This document shows positions 1-10,649 of a stretch of 64,000 nt of DNA, one piece after another. Made by a program: the position numbers and the translations under genes. The stretch lies in assembly GCA_015680685.1 (NCBI GenBank), contig MNCI01003674.1, positions 85,311 to 149,310 of the forward strand. The letters are read 5' to 3'. The notes under the pieces are model-generated. The model was not told the DNA's origin, did no database searches, and worked only from the letters and a program-made list of their open reading frames with translations. Within the stretch, counting starts at the first letter, position 1; each line of letters opens with the position of its first letter. The stretch is from Gnetum montanum. Lineage: Eukaryota; Streptophyta; Gnetopsida; Gnetales; Gnetaceae.

Positions 1-599
1 CTAGACCATCTGGTAGGAGGTTTGTCTTGATGAATGCTGAATGATTGCTCCTCCTATTCTGCATGTTGTCCGACAGGTCTTTGTCTTCCACCTCTCCAAG
101 CTCGTTTGCTTCCACCTTGAGTAGGACCTTCCTGTTGTCCACGTTTTGGGGCCATCTATAATCACACGAGCCAAGCGTTAGTAAGGTTATTTTTGAAGTT
201 AAGTTATACCTTAATTCTTGCCTTAATTAATGATCTTATGTTATCACATGTGATAGTGCCAAAAAGTTTGTAATAATGAGTCCTGTGACTTAGGTGGTTT
301 CCATTTTAGTTTCCCAGTATACCTAGGGATTAAATGATTTTTAGGAATAATTATTCTAAGTGTTATAGTTAATTATCCTAGCTGATGTCCTTTGGAAGAT
401 GACAAATTTCAAAACGTTAGGCACTTTTCGACAAGTGTCCCTTCCCCATGACTAAGCTAAACACTCCGGGTTCAAGTAGGTTCAAACGGAATTAAAATCA
501 GAGTACCAGTGAGCGAGATATAGTGAGAAAAGCAAGGGTCATGTAATTGCAAGTTGTAGAGAAAAATTTCAAAAACTCCCCCCGTGTGAATGAAAAAAT
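1..599. other. Left edge, mostly unassigned
   Basis: No clear gene. On the minus strand a short frame opens with ATG at 153-155 and stops after 33 codons. Its product is rich in Gly, Arg and Gln and begins MAPKRGQQ, which resembles the basic start of a retroelement gag but is too short to assign. A minus-strand segment near 430-470 reads TTAGTCATGGGGAAG, the same words found just after integrase in elements A, B and F, so part of this stretch probably belongs to element H. Confidence 0.3.
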
Positions 600-704
600 G
601 ACGCTAAGTGTTGCGAGGGGTGACCTATTTATAGGCGGCGGGGACGCGATATCGTGTATGATACATCACGTACGTGATATCTCATCGCTAGTGATGTGAG
701 GCAC
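600..704 (-). promoter_or_regulatory. U3-like promoter with CGATATCG palindromes and TATA box (element H, 3' side)
   Basis: On the minus strand this reads as a row of CGATATCG-like and ACGTACGT-like palindromes followed by GCGTCCCCGCCGCC and a TATA box (CCTATAAATAGG, complement of about 624-637). The same order, palindromes, C-rich spacer, TATAAATA, then GAGGC-like sequence, is seen in the U3 of the element A LTRs and the solo LTR. It is therefore probably the U3 end of a minus-strand LTR at the 3' end of element H. The exact LTR edge is not clear, because no TGATG terminus or purine tract could be placed. Confidence 0.5.
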
Positions 705-2061
705 AACAAAAAGACCAAATTTTGAAGGAATTTTCTTGAAATAAATGTTGTAAATTGAGGACATTGGCTATTATCAAGGGTTCTAGGGCAATTTCATTAT
801 GTCCAGAGGCACAATTAATAATTATGGTGTGGATTGTACCAATAAAACCTTGGGTGGTAAGAAAAAGGGTATGTAATGGTACATTGGAACATTAAAATTC
901 AGAGGGATAATAGTAGGGAAAGAAAATCATTTAAAAAATTATGTTGAGGATAAGAAATGGTGTGTGTGAGCGATGTAATAAGTGAGAATTACAAAAGATT
1001 ACACAAGTGAGTCCTCCCCAAAGCAGGTTCTAACCTATATTTCCCTTGTGTAACCACACTTAAAGTGTCCGTGGTCACTAGAAGGGTTAAATGTAATTCG
1101 CACTAACTCCACAAAACACACACATGTAAATATCACTGGAATGAGATGAAAATCCTATGCTACATGGGACACGAGCTATAATTACACGAATAGTGAGATG
1201 AGATGAACTATAGAAAGGGATCGTAGAGATTGAGACATGAGGTAACTGACCCAGGGCACAGTGAATCCTGCTTGTAAAGCATGATTAAGGTGTCATTAAC
1301 CCATCGTTCCAAGATCAGGACCAAGTCCATTCCTCTAATCAGTGACATCGCATTGTTTCATCCCATGATGAGCAACTATGAGAGTACCATAACAACAAGG
1401 AGTATGATCACTTGGCATTTTATTCAAGGGAGGAGTGATTTTTATTTTGTGGCACTTTTCTTTTGATTTTCTTTTTCTCTCCTTTTTTTTTCCTTTTTTG
1501 AATACTGAATCCAAAGAAGCCACCAACCTTCAAGAATGGATGCATGTCTTTCCAGTGGGACACCCTAGCACAACATTGGATTTTTTAGTGCCTTTTAATT
1601 ACTCTTCCTTCCATTTTTCGTTAGATCTACAAGGATATTAGTACAATTATGTTGCATGATAACTCCCATAGACGTCACCAAAGAGAATCTGCAAGTCCCC
1701 TTGATGTCACATCCTAATCATTCCCTCTTGGTCCATCCTTCTTCATTCTAGGTACAATGAACACAAAATTAATTTTAAGTTGTAAAATGTCAAGAATATC
1801 ACTGTACCCTTGAACAGAACCTCTTATTTGTAGAATGGATGAGTGGGTGTAGTGGGCTCACTATCCAAATAATTGATTGCTCAAGGCTTAATAACATAGA
1901 ACACACCTCAACCAACGATCCACATGAGTGTTTTATTCATAGAAGAGATTACGTACAAAAATGTAAAAAGATAAAATAATAAAACAAGAAATTGAAAATT
2001 GAAAAACTAGAAAAAAAATTGAAAAATTAAAGAAAATGAAAAATATTTATTAATCCTAATT
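705..2061 (-). mobile_element. Element H, 3' non-coding module (minus)
   Basis: No ORF is credible. Read on the minus strand it holds, in the same order, the landmark words of the post-integrase region of A, B and F: a stretch matching AGTCCACACCGCCCACTCATCC (near 1830-1860), GGATGTGACATCAAGGGGACTT-like (1692-1713), an A-rich tract (1440-1505) and TGCTTTGGGGAGGACTCACT (about 1007-1026). This makes it the 3' untranslated part of an Athila/Tat-like element running right to left. Its pol genes are gone. It is interrupted at 2062 by the solo LTR and resumes at 3091. Confidence 0.7.
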
Positions 2062-2066
2062 ATTTA
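2062..2066. repeat. Target-site duplication ATTTA (left of solo LTR)
   Basis: The five bases before the solo LTR are ATTTA, identical to the five after it (3086-3090). This is the footprint of integrase-mediated insertion. Confidence 0.85.
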
Positions 2067-3085
2067 TGATGAGACGCGGCTGCCGCGATATCGCATGGGA
2101 TGTGATATCGCGGTCCCCCGGCATATCTATAGATAAGAGGCGGCACTCCCTTCATTTAACAATCCTGGCTAGAAGTAGCGAAGCTCTGGCAGTTTGAACA
2201 CTCCAGAGTTAGATTAATTTCCCATGTGCCCGCAGTAGGAGTCCTAGAGTGAACGGCTCTTTATTCGAGCAACTTTGTAACCTGAACACAAGTTGTGTAC
2301 GGAAATAAAGATGAACTTGATTGGATAAACCTTGCAGTACATGGTTTTATTTTATTGTTATTTATTGCTTTCCTAGTGCGCACGAGTACGACTTGATTAC
2401 GAGCATCTACGGATGTGTACGGCTAATCAAGGAATCGGCTGCTCGTCGCAACGCGTGAGTACGACTTGACTACGAGCATTGTGACTGCTTGGTAACCCAG
2501 TAGCGTATTCCAGGATCTGCGCTTGGTAATCCCAGTAGTAGTCCAATGTGTACGGCTAGTTAAGGAATCGGCTACTCATCGCTAGGCTAGAACGTGTGAT
2601 AAGTACGACTTGGCTACGAGCATCCACGGGTGTGTACAGCTAGCCAAGGAATCGGCTGCTTATCACACTTAGGCTAAATAAGTGTCTCAGTACAACCACT
2701 TCGAGCACTTGCATTACATGTGGTGATCCCAGTAATGATTAGCATTTGGTAACCACAGTTGCATAGTTCAGGGTGTGTTCGGTAAGTGGGAACGGATGCT
2801 GACGCTAGTTAATTTAGATTTAGGACATTAGTTAGAGTTAGTTAGTTTCTCAACCCTTTCCCTCATAGCTTAGGAGGTAAATCAAAAAATACCAAAAAAA
2901 TCACATACCTCAGACTTGCTTAACCATACACCATGACACATACAAGCAAGCCTGGGAAGACAACGAATGATTAACCCCAAGTGTTTCTTGTGGCGTTAAG
3001 GCATTTAGTCTGCGGAGTTCGACCGGATCGTGTGTACATGCTCGTATTCGTATGGTTGAGTGTAGGGGTACCTTGCCACTCATCA
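2067..3085 (+). repeat. Solo LTR, Athila/Tat-like family
   Basis: A complete 1,019-bp LTR starts TGATGAGACG and ends CACTCATCA, with matching 5-bp duplications on both sides and no internal region, so it is a solo LTR left by LTR-LTR recombination. U3 carries CGCGATATCGC and GTGATATCGCGG palindromes (2076-2120), then a decayed TATA box (TCTATAGATAAG). The R region holds a poly(A) signal (AATAAA, 2304-2309) beside ACACAAGTTGTGT. Downstream are three imperfect copies of a pairing unit (AGTACGACTTG...GGAATCGGCT) at about 2384, 2457 and 2601. It is longer than the related LTRs of A (818 and 937 bp), mostly because of these repeats. It lies in the internal region of minus-strand element H. Confidence 0.9.
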
Positions 3086-3090
3086 ATTTA
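3086..3090. repeat. Target-site duplication ATTTA (right of solo LTR)
   Basis: Identical to 2062-2066, directly after the CATCA end of the solo LTR. Confidence 0.85.
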
Positions 3091-3752
3091 GAATGGGGAT
3101 ATCCCCCATAACTAAATGGTTGAGGATGAAACAAATTAATAACTAATGGCTGGGATCCTTGCATTTTGAAAGTATTCTGGCTTGGTCATATTTACCCCAT
3201 TGGGTTTCACACACTTGATTATAATAAGCATAGTGGGGCAATTTATACGATGTAGTTCCTGGATAACGAGTTGATCCAATATGATTTTTGTGACCGTTAG
3301 ATGGTATGCAAGGATTGGATTGTCACTCTGCATGTTTGTGTTCATTGGGCCGTATGATTGGTGGAGTGTGAGTTGGTGGCCTTGATGAAGTTACATGAGG
3401 CGTTGGGTTTGAAGGTAAGGGTGCACCCGAGTGTGGGACTTGTGCTAAGTTGTAGGATGTAGTGGCCTCAGAATTGTGTTGTCCCTTCTTACGGATGTGT
3501 TTAAAGAAAGGGCACTTTTAATGTTAAGGAGGCCTCTCATTGCTGTTAGTACTATTAGCACAAGTGACATTTAGAGGTTTTTGCAGTGGTGCAGACACCT
3601 TAGGAATAGTTGGTGGCGATGTAGAAGGAGGGAAAGGATGAGAATGTTGAAATTGAGGAGGAGTATAAGGTGCACAAGGTGGTGGTTGTGTTGAAGATAT
3701 GGGCTAGTAGTATTGAGGAGAATGGTGTTGTGGTAAAGTGTGTGGGCTAGTC
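3091..3752 (-). pseudogene. Element H internal remnant, probable gag C-terminal part
   Basis: Read on the minus strand, the upper half (about 3400-3750) is Pro/Thr/Ser-rich, with CTCCTCCTCAA and CCACCAACTATTCC-like words. It resembles the proline-rich gag tail of element A near 20880-20990 (HSFHPPTPSTPLPPIVPIQ). Two short minus frames at 2910-3164 and 3136-3345 are not convincing on their own. No PBS separates this from the LTR at 3753, so the gag start was deleted. Assignment rests on composition and position, not on a clear domain. Confidence 0.4.
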
Positions 3753-4541
3753 TGATAACTATCTATATTCGGTCGAACTCCGCAGACAGACTAGTTGTGG
3801 CACCTAGATAGTTATCCTTAGGTCACAGTTCGCTATCTTCCCACCTAGAATAGTATTATATTTGTGACGTATGGTTTAGTCTAGAGTGAGGTGTATGATG
3901 TGTTTCTAATCTAATGCTACTCTTGAAGGAAATGGCAAATAAGATTAACTAAACTAGGAGGAAAGGGTAAGAGAGAATCTAAACTAGCCTAAGTGCGATG
4001 AGCATCCATTCCTTGATTATCCATACACATCTTGGACTTCATGCACAACTACCATTGGGATTACCAAGTGCAAATCCTAGGTACACCACTAGGTTACCAA
4101 GTAGTCACACTTAAATGCTCATAATCAAGTCGTACTCATTTCGCATTGCTAGGAGATAAGGGTGAGAGAGAATAATTAGGAAAGCAGTAAATAAAAATTA
4201 AATAAATAAATAAAAAAAGTGAATGCTGCAATGATGAAGTAATCTCAATCTTTATTTTCGGTCATGTGCATGTCCAAGTACGTCACACTCGAATAAAGGA
4301 TGTCGTACAATTACATTCATCACACTGCGGGCAAACACGGGAAAAATAATCTATCTCTGGAGGGAGAGTTTAGCTACAATATAACTCTATCTTTTGAACA
4401 AGGGAGAGCTGCCTCTTATTTATAAACATGGCGACGGATTGTGATATCGCGTATGCGATATCGCAGGGGATGACGTGATATCGCAACTGATGTGATATCG
4501 TGTACGTGATATCGCGGCCTATGCGATATCATGTCCCATCA
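3753..4541 (-). repeat. Element H 5' LTR (minus)
   Basis: On the minus strand the LTR starts TGATGGGACATG at 4541 and ends GATAGTTATCA at 3753, 789 bp. U3 has at least six CGATATCG-type palindromes (4440-4530), then TTTATAAATAAGAGGC, then AATAAAG as poly(A) signal (around 4248-4255). The R/U5 part contains a perfect pair of interlaced stems: CTTGATTA (4122-4129) with TAATCAAG (4012-4019), and ATGAGCAT (4115-4122) with ATGCTCAT (3998-4005), coordinates on the plus strand. The normal end (GTACCTCGCCACTCATCA) is replaced, so the inner edge is rearranged. No TSD was found. Confidence 0.75.
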
Positions 4542-6624
4542 AGGCTTAAGTGGAGAAAGCAAGTGAGGTGTTTGAGTGTGAAGTAGAAGATGGTTCTTAG
4601 GGAAAGAGCAATAAGAAGGCCATTTATTCCATATGTCACGGGATTTTATCTAGAGCATGTATTAAGAGCCTATTATAAGGAAATAGCTCATTGAGCATTA
4701 AATGAATGCCCTTTATTAATTTGGCTTTCATATGGGTTTAAATTTCTCACTGGGAGACTTTCCATACATTCCAATGTTTGCGGTAGCTTCCATGAATGTA
4801 ACACTCAAGATCAAAGAGAATCTAATAGATATGATTCCTAGGGAGAGGCTTTTATGTCTTAAGACATAGAAGCATCTAATTGGAAAGAGTCTCAAAAATT
4901 AGTAGCTAAAGATATGGATACAAAAGAGGTAAAAACAATTGTGGAAAGAAAAAGTGAAGACCAATATGAGGCTTCCACTATGCAAGAGGAAAGAAATGCA
5001 TTCATCACAACTAAAAATACATATAAAAGGACTCTCAATATGAGAATCCCTAAGAGAGTTACTCTAACTATTCTCTTCCCACCTATAGATTAGTTTGTAT
5101 CAAGCTTTGTTTGTATAGTTTCTTAAGTTTCATTAGGAATGAGGATTTTTTTTCATTAAACCTTAAGTCTGATCAAAGTTTTCCTCAACAAAAGATTTCT
5201 ATTTCTATGTAAAAAGAAAATTTTTCATTAAAGTAAAATTTTCTAAGCTAATGTACTCAAGGGGGATAAGAAATGTTATCACATTTCTATCATATTTATG
5301 GAGCAAATTTTATAAAGTAAGATCCAAGAAATGAAATTGCTTAATTAGCTTTTCAAAGATGACTGGAAAATGAGAGTTAAATTATTAAAGGGGATAATTT
5401 CATGAGTAGCTTAATGGAGAAAGATTTCCTTTATGTAAATGTGCTCATTTTGAGTTCATAAGCTTAGTAAAATATTCTCAACATATGTCATGAAGAAATT
5501 ATGGTATTTCTATACACATTGGAGGAGATGAAATCTAGAAATTAATTTGAAAATTGCAAAAGGAATTATTTGCAATTGTATTTCCATTAGTTCCTACATT
5601 TTTTAAGTCCATCAATTTATCAGTTAAGTGAAATAATAAATTGAATGTTTCACAATAATAATGAAATGAAGTGCATCCATTTTTTTTATACATATGATAA
5701 GAACTTTGTAGAAAAACTTATGAATAACTTCATCATGTGGAAATTAATTGCTATGTTGTACATTTCAATTTGTAGTAATTTTCAAACGATGGCAAAAAAT
5801 TAAGTTGCAAATTCAAGAATATTAAATTAAACAAAGGGAAAATCCCTAGTTCAAGTGTAGCAGCATTTGGTTAAACATTAGAAGAGCAAGATAGTAAATT
5901 TGACACAAAATTAGCAAAATCCATGTTAAATGGTGTTTAAAAAATAGTCAAAATTTGCTCAGAAATTCATTGATACTTCAAAAAATAACCCCTACCACAA
6001 AAGGAAATTATAGCAATACAAACTATAGTCATAAATAAATGAGAATTCTAGATTTATGGAAGAACAAGCCTAGCAACTATGCAAAGGAGCAATTCTATAC
6101 AAGTCGTTGTTTCAGAAAAATAATCAAAACTATAGGCATAAAAAATTTAATGTTTTAAACAAAAGCCCTAAATTAGTGGCTACCAAATATTGAAAATTTT
6201 CTGGTCTAAGAATCCTAAATGGAGGGTATCCATCCATCATGGCATCTTTCATAGTAGCACCTGAGTTTGAAAGGTAGCTTCTCTCCTACTGCATGAATAA
6301 GAGTTCCATTCTATAGGGGATTACATGGCTGTAGGGCATAGATGCCATAAATTAGAACATGGCATTGATGCTACAAAGCTAGAGTATGGCTTAAATCTAT
6401 GATTTCTTCTCTATGATGAAGGTAGTAGTTACTAAGCAGCACTAGGTAGTGATGAGTGAAGAAACCAAAGGCAATGTTGGTGGAAGTGCCATCTTAAGTT
6501 GTAGTACCAGGATCCAAAAATGAGAAATGTGAGACACACCAGAAACAGACGCAATGGAGATGGCACAACAACAGGCATGAAGGCCAAAGAGATAACTGTT
6601 GACACAGAATGCATAAAAAATCAA
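4542..6624. other. 2.1 kb unassigned, decayed
   Basis: AT-rich sequence with stops in all frames. A plus-strand reading around 4575-5100 (for example ERAIRRPFIPYVTGFYLEH and KDMDTKEVKTIVERKSEDQ) keeps a protein-like composition over several hundred bases with only scattered stops. It could be an old coding fragment, but I recognise no domain. From 5300 to 6600 I see nothing firm. The two short minus frames at 6432-6624 overlap each other and look accidental. Confidence 0.4.
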
Positions 6625-7100
6625 CCATGTTTGTTTAGGTCATATGACCTTCATAATGATTTAATTCAAAAATAAAATGAATTATTATGAATGAAGAAAC
6701 AAGGTTTATTTAGATTACAACCTTCTTTTTAGAAACAAGAAGGTTTACGGTTCCAAAATGGGAGAAATTATAATCATAAAACTTTACTTTTTGGAATTTA
6801 AAATTTCTAATTGAAGTTATAATCTCCCATAAAGGTTATAAATAGACCTCCTTGATATTTTTAGAGTTATAATTGATAAGGAGACACTATTCAAATATGG
6901 CTTAAAATTTTCATAACTTTCATGCAAGTTATAACTTCCAAGGAAGTTATAAATTTATATTTCTAAGATATTTTTAAGACCCTTAACTCCTCATGATTAA
7001 TGTAACTACCTCAAGACACTATAAAAAGACTCTAAGATAAAATGGATAGGAGAAGAGGAATATACTTAAAAAGACATTTGAAGAATTCTTGTAAGATGGC
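6625..7100 (+). promoter_or_regulatory. LTR-like promoter with AAGTTATAACTT palindrome array
   Basis: The segment contains a 9-bp hairpin (AACCTTCTT 6719-6727 with AAGAAGGTT 6737-6745). It also has repeated GTTATAA words at about 6760-6955, including the perfect 12-bp palindrome AAGTTATAACTT at 6926-6937. GGTTATAAATAGACC near 6834 looks like a TATA box, and a second TATA-like word (CACTATAAAAAGAC) lies near 7020. The layout, palindrome array next to a TATA box, matches the U3 regions of the identified LTRs. I infer a U3/R fragment of an unidentified element in plus orientation. No partner LTR or TSD was found. Confidence 0.35.
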
Positions 7101-8263
7101 TTGTCAAATACATTAATTCAACTACTTTGTCTTAATCCTATGAGTTCATTTCTTCCCATTTTGTTTTAGTTTCTTAGCTAATGGTTTAGATAGTATCATG
7201 TTTGGCATTTAATTTTGAAATTTATCCTAGGTTTCTTTTATAGCTCTATTTTTGCACAATATTAGACTCTTATTAATATTTTCCATAGAAGAGCTTTTGT
7301 CTTTGAAAAGCCTCAAGAGCAATTTAATAGTGATGTCTTAAAGAAATTGCTTGTTTTGAGCATAAACAATCTAGGAAAATCTTTCATACTTTGATTGGAT
7401 GAAAACAACTTCTTCATTTTTGAAGTTTATTGCCTTGTTATTTCAATCAACAAAATTGTCAAATTTTTGAAAGCTCTATTAAATGCAATCTTTGACAACT
7501 ATTAACTAGCCAAAATACAAACTCATACTTTGTAGTTTACATAGCAATTTTTTTTAGTATAATAAGATTGCCTTTATGAAATTTCTTATTGAGCTTAGAA
7601 AGTTTGGAAAATCCATAGTTATTAAATTAGGAATAGATTTATTGTAAAGTGTTTACTCATATCAATTTATCTTTCTTAAATATTTGAGGTTTCACAAAAA
7701 TCTTCTTCTTTTCTTTCTCTTTCTAAGTCCATTGAATATTGTTCTATTTCTAGTTATCTTGTGGAACTTTCTCTCTGGGGAAAATTAGGAGTAGATTGGT
7801 AGAATTGTACATAATTTTTTTTGTAAAATTTTATTTATTACAAGTAGGTATTGTGGGGACTATATAGACTAACTGATTGACCACAATAGGAATCTCCAAA
7901 AAGTCACTGTATTTGACAAAGATAGCTAAATTTCTTTTATGATAGCTAATTACAGTCTCATACATAACCCATTCATTTCAACATTCAGAATAGCAAACAC
8001 ATACTCATGTTTATTACATTTTATAACTATTGAGTCTATTTGGAGGTATCTAGGCCTTGGTGTTGCCAAAGACTAGTAAGCACCTAAACCCTATTTGGAA
8101 AAGCTCATTTGAAATCCAGTCCTAAATGGTCACCAAAAGAGTCCTCTGTAGATTCCTCTTCCAGATCTTCATGTTGGTACTAATTCTAATGCATTTCCTA
8201 ATTTTTTCTAGACCTTGCATCTCATTAGTTTCTACACTTCTGCTCATATAAATGGATTAGTAA
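7101..8263. other. 1.2 kb unassigned
   Basis: AT-rich with no frame longer than about 60 codons. It may hold the rest of the LTR-like sequence that starts upstream, or the decayed pol of the copia element to its right, but no motif supports either. Confidence 0.4.
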
Positions 8264-9480
8264 TTAAACCTTAGCCTTTACGTCTAAGATTTTCCTTTTT
8301 AAAGTGGAGCTTATAGTATAGATTTTAGAGATTTCATCCTCTTTTCTATGTATATTCTTTCTTGACTTTTTAAGTAAATAAAGAAGAGAGATAATTTCCT
8401 CACACATTTCACTATACCTATCCTCAACTTTACCTTTAGATTCTTCAAGGTCTTTAGTGGAATTTTCATGTGTAAGGGCCATGCAGATATGATGTGAATT
8501 TTTTGCAGAATCATCTGCTTCTTCCTTACTTTGTTCATCATCCCAACTGGTGTAAAGATTTTTCTTTTTCATGTTAGCTTCGGATTGGTTTTTCTTTTGA
8601 AACTTACTAACACATGGACATTTGGAGGTAACCAAACATTCTATAAATGATGCATCAAGATTAGAATTTTTAAACTCATGCCTCTTCCCTTACCTTTGGT
8701 GTTAGATTGGTTGAATTTCTTTTATTTTCATGCAAGCAATCTTTTTAACTATTTTTAACAAGAGAGCCAAGTCATCTTCACTATTTACTTCATGCTCTGA
8801 TGACTCCTTTCCTTTGTTGAGCTTTTGAGGGCAACTGGTTTTTTTTAATTACACCTTCACTTATGAGATTCATCTTGTAAGCAATAAGTGCACTTTGAAG
8901 CTCTTCAAACTTTAGAACTGAGAAATCCCCAATCTCTTTCATGGTTGTAACTTTTAGTCTAAAATCAAGCTAAAAAGTTCTAATCATTTTAATAATGACA
9001 TTGCTTTTAGGTAAATATTTTTCCATCTCTTAGATAACTACAACTAAATCATTAGCTTTAGAAAAATAATACTTTATTTTCTCTCCTTCTTTCATCTTAA
9101 GTTTATCATACTCACTTTGCAATACTAGAAGCTTAGATTACTTGACAATAGATGTACCATCATAGGTAGCTGCTAGAGTTTTCAAAATTTCTTTTGCAGT
9201 TTTATACCTAGATATTCTTTTAAATTCAAATTTACTTAAGGCACAATAAATATAATTTTTTGCTTTTGAATCAAACATAAACTTATCCTACATCTATTTG
9301 ATTTTTCCTTTGTGGCTCTTGTGGTGCTATCAATGGGTGGTGTGTATCCCTCTAAGATGAATTCCCAAACTTTGAACTCTATGGATTTGAAAAATTCTTG
9401 CATTCTAGCCTTCTAGTACATGAAGTCGATCCCATCAAATATTCATGGGGTGTTTGATGTTTTGTCCATCATTCACTCTT
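8264..9480 (-). pseudogene. gag: Ty1/copia gag pseudogene (UBN2-type)
   Basis: Minus-strand translation gives the copia gag pattern: AKNYIYCALSKFEFKRISRY, then KTAKEILKTL, then SEYDKLKMKEGEKIKYYFSK, then IGDFSVLKFEELQSALIAYK. These match the UBN2 gag family, a nucleic-acid-binding capsid protein. Several stops break the N-terminal two thirds. The C-terminal part is an intact 123-codon frame (8264-8635), acidic and Lys/Glu-rich with coiled-coil character, like the tail of plant copia gag proteins. The zinc knuckle and pol are not visible. The gag follows a tRNA-iMet PBS and an LTR to its right, as expected for the minus strand. Confidence 0.75.
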
Positions 9481-9510
9481 GAGATGTTAATCTTCAAAAC
9501 TGAGTACTAG

Positions 9511-9522
9511 GCTTTGATACCA
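9511..9522 (-). other. Primer-binding site, tRNA-iMet type (copia element)
   Basis: Minus strand TGGTATCAAAGC, one mismatch from the TGGTATCAGAGC site complementary to plant initiator tRNA-Met. It lies two bases inside the LTR end, the normal position. Confidence 0.85.
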
Positions 9523-9524
9523 CT

Positions 9525-10649
9525 TGAGGAATGAGAACTTAGAAGGGGGTTTGAATAAGTTCCTCAATTTGAAAAACCAAGACAACCAAAACCACACATA
9601 AATTTACATGATTCTCCAACTTGGGTACTTTCATACTCAAAGGATAGAATCCTTGCATACCTCTAAATTTTTTTTCTTCAAAATTGTATTTTAAAGGGCA
9701 CCATAGCCTTTACAAAGTTTGAGCTTCACATAGAGTGTTTTCTCATAGGAAACATACTCAACCCTACAACATCCCAACAAGCTCAATATGTGGTTTTAAG
9801 AATCCCACAAACTTTACAATGATGTAAGCTCTACACAAAGTGTTTTCTCACAAGAAACACACTCAACCCAACAAGGTCCCAAGAAGCTCACTAGATGCCT
9901 TCTCACAAGAAGTACATCAACACTACAAGGCTTACAAAGAGAGAAAAAGAATTAAGGGAAGAATGTAACTACACTTTACAAATTCCTTATGCTTAGGATC
10001 ATATAAAAAAATTACAAATGATGGAGAAATGGGGAACAAAATAATTCACAAGATGTATTCAATGAAGGAATATTTGTATGAATAGTGCTTGTCTTTTTCA
10101 CCAAGATTCCATTACTTTTATACCCTCTATCCTTGTCAAATAACTATTGGAATTCATGAAATTGCTAGAAAATGATAATTTGGAATGTTCTATTAGATCT
10201 TGGGACATCTCTTTGAATTATGACCTCTTGCAGATGGGACATCCCACTAGAAATTATGAAGTCTCACTTGGGATGCCCCAGCTAGAACGTTTCAATAGCA
10301 ATTGGGATGTCTACGATTTTTGTGGGACATCTGGCTTGAGACTAAGCTTTCATCTTTAGGACATATACTAATCTTTTGGGCCTTCTAGGCAAATACTAGA
10401 ACATCTTCTTTTGACTTTTTGCATCTTTTTCAGCTTTCATCTTTATTTTTTGGTTGAGATTTTTGTCATCTCAAATTGATAGCCAAGCTTTCTTCTTAAT
10501 CTCAACTTGTTCTTTGTCCCAATCTCTTCTTAATACAATCTAAGATCTTGTCCTAATCTCATCTTGATCACATATAGGTTCTTGTACCAATCATCATATT
10601 CTTTTTTTCTCTTTCTTAGTCTTACAAGATCCTACAAGCACATTTTCCA
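9525..10649 (-). repeat. Ty1/copia LTR (minus)
   Basis: Minus-strand LTR of 1,125 bp, starting TGGAAAATGTGC at 10649 and ending CATTCCTCA at 9525. A purine tract (AAAAATGGAGAA) precedes the start and the PBS follows the end. The U3 part (10180-10370) is rich in GGGACATCCC and GGATGTCT words, and a TATA box (GGTATAAAAG) lies at about 10115-10124. The R/U5 part has the phrase AACCCCCTTCTAAGTTCTC, common in plant copia LTRs. Because both a PPT and a PBS abut the same LTR, it is either the junction LTR of a tandem element or a 5' LTR placed against foreign sequence. Confidence 0.7.
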
